Shown here: positions 55,701-64,000 of the stretch, in pieces
How the letters are laid out: each line of letters starts with the position of its first letter
Numbering within the stretch: the stretch's first letter is position 1
Source of the DNA: Kondoa malvinella
Lineage: Eukaryota > Basidiomycota > Agaricostilbomycetes > Agaricostilbales > Kondoaceae
Length of the DNA stretch: 64,000 nt
Direction of reading: 5' to 3'
Assembly (NCBI GenBank): GCA_039545315.1
Contig: BCIM01000011.1
Location: 248,001-312,000 of the forward strand
The notes under the pieces: generated by a model
Databases searched by the model: none
Told to the model about the DNA's origin: nothing
The model's input: the letters and a program-made list of their open reading frames with translations, nothing else
Program-made: the position numbers and the translations under genes

Positions 55701-58052
55701 AGTAGCTTGCTCGTTTCTGACCGGAGACTTCCATCTTCTGAGACTAGGTTGGCTTCTAGCTTGTCGAACAAGGTCTGGAAGGCAACATCCGGTTTCCTGC
55801 AGGATAATAAGGCGATGGTTAGGAGTACACAGCGAAGACTTACTCTGGCTGGTTCTCTAAGCATTGGTTTACGCCTGTCAGAACACCTTTTTGCCAGCTA
55901 AACGCATTCACAATATCCAGAAGCTGTTCTTGATCAATAGAACATCCAGCAGAAAGCGCGAGAGCGAGAACTTGTGATAAGTTATAACGCGTTGCGCTGA
56001 AGTTTGCCCTTGCATCGATACCGCAGCTGAGGATTGCAGAGCGAAGATTTTGCGATTCGGCTTTGAGGACTTGGGGATCGAAAAGAGAGCCAATGCGCAA
56101 AAGGTTGAGCAACTCTTTCGTCTGCCAATCAACATATACTATCAGACTTAGGTCGACAGACAAGACACCGACGGACCTGTAGAAGATCCAGCTCCTTCCT
56201 TTCGAGCGCAGCCCTCCAACGCGCGGAAACTTGCACTTTCCTATCCTGCAGCATCTCCACCAACTTGCCCATCTTGGCCTTCTGCCCAATCCATGCACCG
56301 TTCGCTTGTAATTGAGCGATCGAGGCGATCGCTTCTTGCTGATCCGTCCCACTCTCGAGCTTGTCTGACAGGACTTGTAATAATGGTGTAGCGAGGAAAT
56401 CAGCCCATAAAGGCCATTGCAGATCCGATAAGGCCAATGCGAGTGTAGTGATTGATTCATAGCCCTGTATTCAAAGGTCAGCTTTCATCTATCAAAAGAT
56501 CGAACACTGACATGATCGCTCGCTCGCATGCGTTCGATAACCTTCTTGCCTACACTCAACAATCCCTGCAACTTTGCGGTAACAAACACTTTGACGCACA
56601 GCCCGACCACGTCCTGCCTGTTCTCATCGACATTCAACCCATCAAGCAAAGCCAAAACTTCCCCTTGTCGAACTTCATTCACTCGATTACCCTTCCTGAC
56701 ACCCATAAGCACACTCAACAACCTCAATTTACCTTCTTTTGCCAAATCCAGAACAGCACCAACGAAAGAATCAGCATGTTCCACCCTCGTATGGTGCAAG
56801 ATTGCAATTTCAGCTCTTTCGACTATTTTCGCGTCTTGTAATTCTCGAGCAAAAGTAGCAAAGATGGTAGAAGCCCGAGAATGAAGTCGCGTATCGATTC
56901 CTTGACATGATTCCATAATGACCCAAGAGATGGATTCGTTCAATTGCGGTGTGAAAGGTGTAGCATCGATGCATTGGATGAGAGTGGTCAGTTGCTCTGA
57001 GGAACAACGACGGATCAAATAGGCAAAGGAAGATGCTAGGAGAAGTCGGAGATGAGGTTGAGTGCGCAACTTGAGTATTGCTGATCGGCCGAACGTCAAT
57101 GGTTGGACTGCTGTTTTGGTAGCTTCAACAGCAGGAGTGGAAGCAAAGGGATCGTCGTCTGCTGGTTCGATGGGATCGTCTTCGACAGGTTCGTCGATTT
57201 GCATAGTTGCTTCTTCGGTCAGTTGTAGATCGTCTTCGGCTTCAGCGACCTCTGCTTCGACTTCGGTTTCTTCAACTTCAATTTCAGGTATTCTTGCACC
57301 CAGACCTTCTCTCACATAACCCCAGCAAGCAACAGGATCATTCACCATTTCTTTTGCCAGATCACGAAAACAAAGGGCAATAGTCTGGAAAGCCTTTTCT
57401 ACGAGTGGTGCTGAGTTTCCTGTCAGTCCTAAAAGGAGTGTTGCACGAATGAGAGGTGGCAGGAGCGGTACGAGCAAAGGAGCGTCAGGTAGGGTTTGTA
57501 GTAGTGCTGGAATGAGGCTAGTCGTAGCATTAGCTTTGAATCATTCATCAAGAGAAAGGTCTCACTCCATGACGGCCTGACCAGATAGTTCTCTCCCTTC
57601 ACCCTGCATAGTCTCGACCAGAGCAGCAATAATGCTTTCCTTGTGATAGAGCACCAATGGCAGACTCTTACACCAAGGTCCAATCTTCCTGACCAACAGC
57701 ATGAATGGTACAGTCGTATTGATCTCTACTAGACTAGCCAGAGCAGTCGACAGCGGAGTGCCAACATCACTGTCATCTTCGACATCTTTCTTTGACGCTC
57801 GCAACAGCGTAGACGCATCCACAGAGATCTTGTCTACTTGTTTATTGAGCGATTGAAACTATTCAGCCAGCATCAGCCTGGCCCTGTGCTGCCGATAAAA
57901 ATCTTTACCCTGAAGCGAGTAGACACTGGCTTCTCTACACGAGGTTTCCGTTCAGGCAGATCTGTAGAAGGTGTTCGAATAGCATTGCTTGATGTGGACT
58001 TTTCCTTTTTAGCTTGTCGCTTGTACGACTTCTGTGGTTTGGTGGGTGCCAT
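49775..58052 (-). CDS. UTP20: Small-subunit processome HEAT-repeat protein Utp20
   Basis: Utp20 is a giant curved HEAT/ARM solenoid that wraps around the 18S precursor in the small-subunit processome. MAPTKPQKSYKRQAKKEKST starts at 58052 with a basic leader. Many HEAT-like helices follow over several N-terminal exons (58052 to about 54960, six or more introns). An uninterrupted reading frame of about 1,700 codons runs from about 54954 down to the last intron near 49900. The C-terminal exon ends DPAQTEERRKKNLKSKTESR and TRKRKAL, with stop at 49775. The region around 56600-57480 includes an acidic patch (EVEETEVEAEVAEAEDD). Product length of roughly 2,600 residues agrees with the family. Identity rests on size, solenoid character, basic ends and the DRIM-like region, so it is strong but not motif-perfect. 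Confidence 0.85.
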
Positions 58053-58463
58053 ATTTTGCAGCTTGAAGTATTTTTTGCTCGCAGCAGGTATTCGGCCCTA
58101 AGATGGTATCTCTCTCTCTAGTCTGCTCTGGTATCCTCTAGACAAGCCGGTATATATTCTTTAGCAAGTCATAGCACTGTTGCGTGTCAGAAGCGAAAAA
58201 CATGCATGCACTTCAACTTTCGCCACTTGTCAGGCTATTCCTGATACCACGAGTCTCTTGTTGGCGTATATCCTGCTCACTACTTTGGATCATACCCTGC
58301 TGCCAGCCTAGTCTAGGTTGCCTTCGTCGCCGCGTTCCATTGCCAGCATTTGCACGCGAACTTCGCCTACCTTGGCCTTCGCACTCGTTCAGCGTATCCT
58401 ATACCTAGCTCGCTAGCCTTCAACAGCTTGTACCCCTCTATCACTCTCAAAACATAGCCAATA
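58053..58463. promoter_or_regulatory. Divergent promoter interval of UTP20 and SLU7
   Basis: 411 bases between the two ATGs, with no supported gene. A TATA-like ggtatatattc lies near 58150 and a T-rich tract gtattttttgc near 58066-58076. The small frames here lack coding character. Confidence 0.5.
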
Positions 58464-60296
58464 ATGGATTCCTCAAACCCAGCGACCTCAAACAATCTGT
58501 CTACAAAGCTCTCCAAGGAGGAACGCAGAAAGGCCAAAGACCTCTCAGCAGCTCGGTGAGTATCTGCATTTAATTCGCCTCATATAGGCTGTGCTCATGC
58601 TGTACTCGCAGTATGGCCGGAACAGCACTTCCCGAAACAGACACGGCTACTGGCAAAGTCATCAATCCTCATATTCCAGATTGGATGGCCAAACCTTCTT
58701 GGTGGCAAGATACTGGGTCTGGTCCTTCTTTGAAACATCAAAAAGCGCCAAGCAGATACGATTACAATGCTGATCCCAAGAAATTGGACCAGAAATTCGA
58801 AAGAGGGTTGACGAGTAAAGCGGCGAAAACGTATAGAAAGGGAGCGTGTGAGAATTGTGGTGCTATGACGCACAAGAAGAAGGATTGTTTGGAAAGGCCT
58901 AGGAAGGTCGGAGCAAAATTTACAGGCAAGGATATCAGACCGGATGAAATTGTAGATCATGAAGGCAAAGTCAGAGGTGTTGGTTCGGCGTGGGATGAGA
59001 AAAGGGATAGATGGTCTGGTTATAACCCAGCAGATCATAAGCGGGTCGTTCTGGAGCATGAAGCGTTGGAAGAAGCACGTAAAGCTCTACGAGAAGAAGA
59101 ACTGGACAAAGGCACTTCGGTGAACGGGCTCAAGCAAGTTGCAAAAGCTGGCAAGAGCAAGAAACAGATTGAAGATGATGATGACTTTGGTTCTTCTGAT
59201 GAATCTGCCGAAGAGGACGAGACCAAATATGCCGATGGCGCAGATGTTGCTGGTCAAAAGCTAGACACGAAGAATGTAAGTTCTTCCATCCATTTGTCTT
59301 TACATGCACTGATAGCCTTTTCTAGCGTGTCACTGTTCGCAACCTACGTATTCGAGAAGACACTGCCAAATACCTTCGCAACCTCGACACTGAATCAGCC
59401 TACTACGATCCTAAATCTCGTTCTATGCGTGAAGCACCAAATGCCAACATCAATCCAGAGGACGCTGTCTTCGCAGGAGAGAATTTCGATCGCATGTCTG
59501 GTTCAGCGCGAGATGTGGACAAGCTGCAATTGTTCGCTTGGCAATCTGAATCCCGTGGTCAAGATGTTCATGTCAATACTATGCCTACCCAAGCTAGTCT
59601 CGTTCACAGTCAATTCTTGACCAAGAAGGAGAAATTAAAGGATACTTCTGCAAAGGGCATGTTGGACCGGTATGGTGGAGCCGAGCATTTGCAGAAACCG
59701 CCAAAGGAGTTGTTGTTGGGTCAGAGCGAGAGTTATGTCGAGTATCATCCTGGAACAGGTCAGTTGGTCAGAGGCACTGAAAGGGCAAAGGCGGTCAGCA
59801 AATATGTGGAAGATCGTAGGTGCTTCGTTCTAGCTTTTGCTCAACACTCTGAGACTATTGAGCAGTTTGCCCTGGCAACCATACTTCTGTTTGGGGTTCT
59901 TACTGGAACGACGGCATTTGGGGTTTCGGCTGTTGTCACAGTCGGTACTTCCTATCCTCGATAGGCCCCGGCTGATTACCGTCTGCAGGCACAATTCGAG
60001 GTTCATACTGTGTAGGCGCGACTGGTCGAAAGCAAGTCGAAAACAGTCGCTTCGACACCAACAATCCAGCTCCCGTTGCAAGGCAGATCGAGGCACCGGT
60101 AGAACCGCAAGAATCGGTCTTTGAAGAACGAGAGAGGAAGCGTAAAGCTATGGAAGAGACTGGCGATGAAAGAGGAGCAAAGTCCACCAAGACCAATGGT
60201 GATCCTGACGCAGCAGAGATGGAAGCTTATAGGAAGAAGCGCGCAGAGTGGGAGGATCCTCTCAAGGCTGTTGGCGATGAGTTGTTGCCCATGTGA
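58464..60296 (+). CDS. SLU7: Second-step pre-mRNA splicing factor Slu7
   Basis: Slu7 helps select the 3' splice site in the second catalytic step. [20 protein letters not shown] begins at 58464 and splices to [60 protein letters not shown] (the CCHC zinc knuckle) and [14 protein letters not shown] are family signatures. [40 protein letters not shown] and [16 protein letters not shown] follow an intron near 59277-59326. [20 protein letters not shown] precedes a C-terminal exon that ends AVGDELLPM at 60296. About four introns are inferred. In a genome with tiny exons, this factor's role in 3' site choice makes it of interest. Intact. Confidence 0.95.
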
Positions 60297-60463
60297 TTCG
60301 GTCTGTTTGTGATTGTACAATAGCGAGAATGAACGAGTCAGTAGCTCTGCCGCGGTTCCAATCTGCAAGCCTGCCGCCTCTATCCCGTATTGATCTCACC
60401 GACGCGTGTCTATCTAATGTTACAATGCAGAAATGACATAGATATGCTAGAGAAAAAGAAAAA

Positions 60464-63400
60464 TCAAGCTCGCTTTGCCTTCTTCTCCCTTCGTCTCTTG
60501 CCAATAAGACTGCCCAAAGACCCTTGACCTGAGTTGGCTGGCTTCTCAGTAGCTGGCTGTTCGGCGATGCTGTCTGTGCGAGCCTTCTTATTGCCCTTGC
60601 TCGGTTTCTCATCAGGACGACCGCGCTTGCCTTTACGATCAGACTTCTGTTGTTTGAAATTTTAGCTCTGGACTACCATGACTAGTGCTACGTACCTCTT
60701 CGGGCTTGCGCTTTGAGCGTTCTCGACTCTTCTCTGCCATTTGCTCTCGTCGACGGACCGTTTGAGCATTTCTAGAAAGCAATTCAGTATTAATAACAGC
60801 AGGTATAAACTTTGGCGCTTACTCAATACTAAGCTCAATGATGAGTGTTCGTGCACCTTTCTTGCCTTCTGCGCCATCTCTGAGCTCCGACAGCTTTTCA
60901 TTTAGCCTCTTCTTGCGAGTCTCGTCCTCTTCTTTCGCAATCTGGGCTTTGAGCTCGTCTTGCCACCATGTCCGCAGAAGCTTCATGATATCAGAGTTGG
61001 CATTACAGTAGCGTAGTACTTTGAGTGCATCCGCATGAGAGCGCACTTCCAAGAAACCATAGCCTTTGGATCGACCTAGACCAGTGAGCGGGTCCAGTCT
61101 ATCGGCTTGTCGAAGAACCTTTGCCTGTCGAACACGAGCTGGAGGAATGACTGTACCGTCCTTCTTGACTTTGACCGGTTCAACTTCTTCCTCCTCAACC
61201 TTGAGCTCTTCTGGCTTGAGATCTTTCCGGTTACGAGCCTTCACCTCTTTGGGCCACTCTCGAAGAGCATGCATGGCAATTTTCCGCAGCAAAGAGTCGG
61301 TCGCATAAAGCGGAAGCTGTCGCACGGACAGACGAACGCGAGAGACATAGAGTGATGGATTGGTCCGAAGAAGAGCCTTTCTTGCCTCGTACGAAGCCGT
61401 TCGCGCTTCGAGGTCTGTCTTGTTGATATCATCAGCTTGCTTGGATTCCCCATCGATGACTGCATCACGATAGAGTCAGGAAATGTCAAGGAAATATCTG
61501 ATTTTTGCTCACCCCCTTCTTTGAGCAGGTAGATATTACGTCTATCTTTCTTCTCGCCTTTTTTGTCTCTTTCTTCTCGAAGCTGTTCCGCGTTATCACG
61601 AGAGACAGCCGGAGAAACACCGAGCACTCGACCGTGCAGTGCAAGACTGGCGCTAGTGCCAGATGAGGGGTCTGGGACAAGTAGAGATGGTTGAGAGAAA
61701 GGATTGGCAGCCTGCCCGAACAGATTAGTGCAAGTAATATGGGGTCAGACAGCACACTTACAGGAGCTGGGTTGGTCGAAACAAGCTTATCAGACTCTTC
61801 GAGCACTTTCTGTGCATCTTCGTCACGATAGAAGCAGACGAAGCCTGTTCCTCGAGATCGATTGCTGATGGGATCCATGACGATACGAGCATATTTGACT
61901 GGACCGAATGCCTTGAACCTTTTCAACATATCAGCAAAGCGAAATGCTCCATGACGGTTGCACTTACAGAGCATACAGCTCGTCCTCTGTGGCTTCAAAC
62001 TGGATGTTCCGCACAAAGAGAGTTGTGCCGACATCTTTGCCCTTTGCTGATGTTTCGTTGCCCATTGCTTCGTCTTCGTCTTCATTGCTCGAGAGATCCT
62101 CAGGCGCGCTTCCATCAGAGTCCTCATTCGAGCCATCTTCCTCTTCCGAGTCCTCTTCAGAATCATCCTCTTCGCTGTCCTCCGACCCGGAACCAGATGC
62201 AGAGGCTTCGTCTGAATCAGCTTTCTGTTCGCCTTTTTGCGCCTCCTGCCATTGTCCCTTGCCTAGCGCCCAATCAACAGCAACGACTCTGCCCTTACTC
62301 TGCAACGTCTCTGCAACACCTTCTTCCTTCTTTCTCTTCCGAGTTTGCTTCTTGCCTTCACCACCCTCCTTTTCCCTCTGCTCTCCCATACCAGGGTACA
62401 AAGTCTTTCCGTTGACTTTTGCCATCGCCTTCTCCGCATCGACTTTCCTCAACATCCAAACGAAGCCGAAACCTCTTCCTTTGCCTTCACTGTCAACGGG
62501 CAAATCTATCGAATGCAAGCTACCGAACGGAGCGAAAACACTACGAAGGTCTTGCGCAGACATTTCGTAATGCAAATTTCGAAGTACGAGACGACCACCA
62601 CCGGCTGAACGACCTTTCTTGCTCACTGCATCGTATTCGAATTGTAGGGCAGTAGTCAGGAGCGAAGATTTGATGATGTGGTTATTCAGTTTGTTCGATA
62701 GGAGAGAAGCGATACGTGGTGTTGGGCAAAGGATGGTCGCTGTTATATCATTAGTACTGCATCGTTTATATGAGGGCAATAAGCATACCGACTGGTTCTG
62801 GTTCTGAAATAGTGACAGGAAACTCGACGACAGGAAAAGCATCTTCAGCGACATTCGGCAAAGCAGCCATAAGCTTCTTGGCCTTCTTGTATAGTGCCTT
62901 CTTGCTGTCGGCCTCATTTTCGGTTGGCAGACCCCGAATGATGATTGTACGCTTCGGGTCGACACTTGAAGGTCGAGTAGATTCACTGAAAACAGGCGGC
63001 TGTTTGTTGGCTGCTGCTCTTTCTTTCGCCTTTTCTTTCATCTCCATCCATTTTGGCTTCTCTTTGTCTACAACAGCAGCAGGGGCAGCTTGACCGTCTT
63101 CTCCTTCACGCTGTCTTCGGTTCGCCCAAGTTACTTTAATCTTCTTGCCTTCAAGCGATGTAGCATTCAGCGTAGAGATAGCTTCTTCAGCGTCTTGCTG
63201 CAGGACAAATTTGACGAATCCATAGCCTTTCGAGACTTGCGAGATTCGGTCGACGACGACAAAAGCAGATTTGATGGGTCCGACATCAGAGAACAGAGTA
63301 GACAGTTGCTCAGTCGTGTAGGATTCAGGCAAGCCAGTCACATGCACAGTGGTAGCAGATACATCAGCTGCTACGTTTGCGAGCACTTTTTTTGCTTTCT

Positions 63401-63473
63401 TCACAGAAGCTGCAGCAGGCTCTGGCGTGTCATCTGAGGCGTCCACGGCTTCAAAGTATCTCTTGGGAGGCAT
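60464..63473 (-). CDS. NOP4: Nucleolar RNA-binding protein Nop4 (RBM28), four RRMs
   Basis: Nop4 is needed for 27S pre-rRNA processing and 60S subunit assembly. MPPKRYFEAVDASDDTPEPA begins at 63473. RRM 1 has TTVHVTGLPESYTTEQLSTL and KGYGFVKFV. RRM 2 opens RTIIIRGLP and contains GGRLVLRNLHYEMSAQDLRS, GRGFGFVWM (near 62450-62600). An acidic serine/glutamate-rich block (SEDSEEDDSEEDSEEEDGS) separates it from RRM 3, with TTLFVRNIQFEATEDELYAL and RGTGFVCFYRDEDAQKVL. RRM 4 has LIKEGG-type spacing and KGYGFLEVRSHADALKVLRY. The basic tail KSDRKGKRGRPDEKPSKGNK ends KRRREKKAKRA at 60464. Around seven introns are inferred. Order and length match the Nop4/RBM28 family. Confidence 0.92.
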
Positions 63474-63831
63474 ATCAATCGATTGTGGGTATTCTCAGGC
63501 TGAAGACTGGGGGGTATCAGTGTCACTGTTGCTGGTCAAGAAAAATGATGTGGAAGCGGTGCAGCGACGAAGACGTTCGTCGGATGTGAATGCGGGCAAT
63601 AGTAAGCTACGCATATGGTTATGTATACCTGTACGAGCTAAGCTGCCAGATGGGCAGACCTGCCAGACAGGAAGCGGAAGCTTTGGCATGACAACCCAAT
63701 CTCAAGCGACCTGCTCTTTGCGCAACACCTGTACTGTACATATCAATCAGAGCATGCCCAGTGTGCAAAAGAAGCAAGCACTGACCAAAACGCTGAGTAG
63801 CATCATCACACCGTGCTCTCCAATCGCCTTG
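63474..63831. other. Upstream region of NOP4 (358 bp)
   Basis: Lies between NOP4 and the stop of the partial gene at the right edge, both on the - strand. It is expected to hold the NOP4 promoter. I see no gene, TATA box, or repeat. Confidence 0.5.
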
Positions 63832-64000
63832 CTAACCGCTCCCAGTCTCTATCCTCTCTAACAAACCTTCAGTCCTCCGCTTCGTATCTGCACTCATTTC
63901 CGGCCCAGACCTCGTCGTCAAGAACCCAGGGTACTCTTCATGAAACTCCTCACTGCCCACAACCTCTTGCACCATTTGTGCCGGGATAGGATAAAGCTTG
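63832..64000 (-). CDS. 3' end of an unrecognised gene (truncated by window edge)
   Basis: The minus strand is open from the window edge to a TAG at 63832-63834. It encodes about 55 residues, including KLYPIPAQMVQEVVGSEEFH, EEYPGFLTTRSGPEMSADTK and RRTEGLLERIETGSG. The mix of charged and hydrophobic residues looks like coding sequence rather than chance. I cannot assign a family. It could still contain an intron, and the real end may differ. Confidence 0.5.
   Translation of the reverse strand, partial: KLYPIPAQMVQEVVGSEEFHEEYPGFLTTRSGPEMSADTKRRTEGLLERIETGSG

Noticed and set aside
1..64000. tRNA genes
   Set aside because: I looked for box A/B patterns in the gene-free intervals and found none convincing; a tRNAscan-SE run would settle it.

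Overview
This window is nuclear DNA of a fungus. Genes lie on both strands, most are split by many short GT-AG introns (about 42-85 bases) with ctaa/ctgac-like branch points, and the products are eukaryotic: a C1/RhoGAP protein, Elongator subunit Elp1, an Rpd3-type deacetylase, Slu7, Ctk3, Utp5, Utp20, Nop4 and Rlp24. Dense introns, very small exons and combinations such as LEU1, a UbiA prenyltransferase and a PAP2_3-type membrane protein fit a compact-genome basidiomycete best. That placement is inference, and I cannot name a species. I see no tRNA, rRNA or CRISPR array and no large transposon.

Layout. 1-2811 (+): RhoGAP, cut at the left edge. 3009-4990 (-): Mtf2-like mitochondrial protein. 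5961-6358 (+): ribosomal protein uS14 in five tiny exons. 6663-11271 (-): ELP1, divergent from 11343-12224 (+) lipoyl(octanoyl) transferase, which meets ASNSD1-type asparagine synthetase-like 12226-14335 (-) tail to tail. Then five catabolic genes run on the + strand from 14408 to 23544: methylmalonate-semialdehyde dehydrogenase, ETF alpha, succinyl-CoA:3-ketoacid CoA transferase, nitronate monooxygenase and a peroxisomal enoyl-CoA hydratase/isomerase ending in SKL. Next come a class I histone deacetylase (-), V-ATPase subunit F (+), UTP5 (-), LEU1 (-), an HSF-type factor (-) and RLP24 (+).

35355-43402 is looser. It holds a promoter with three copies of one 11-mer in front of a repeat-built hydrophilic protein, a zinc alcohol dehydrogenase, a KANL3/Tex30-type hydrolase, a PAP2 membrane protein, and a 170-bp inverted-repeat element that looks like a MITE. 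43403-48450 holds two FAD monooxygenases flanking a UbiA prenyltransferase, which resembles a small biosynthetic cluster. The right end is housekeeping: CTK3 (+), the very large UTP20 (-), SLU7 (+), NOP4 (-) and the 3' end of one more gene on the - strand.

Two themes join the genes. One is ribosome synthesis (uS14, UTP5, RLP24, UTP20, NOP4). The other is mitochondrial/peroxisomal carbon metabolism (LIP2, MMSDH, ETFA, SCOT, NMO, ECH, LEU1). The most striking sequence-level signal is the use of microexons, including one that may be only 2 nt long in the V-ATPase subunit F gene. All gene models were spliced by eye from reading-frame continuity and family conservation, so individual exon edges can be off.
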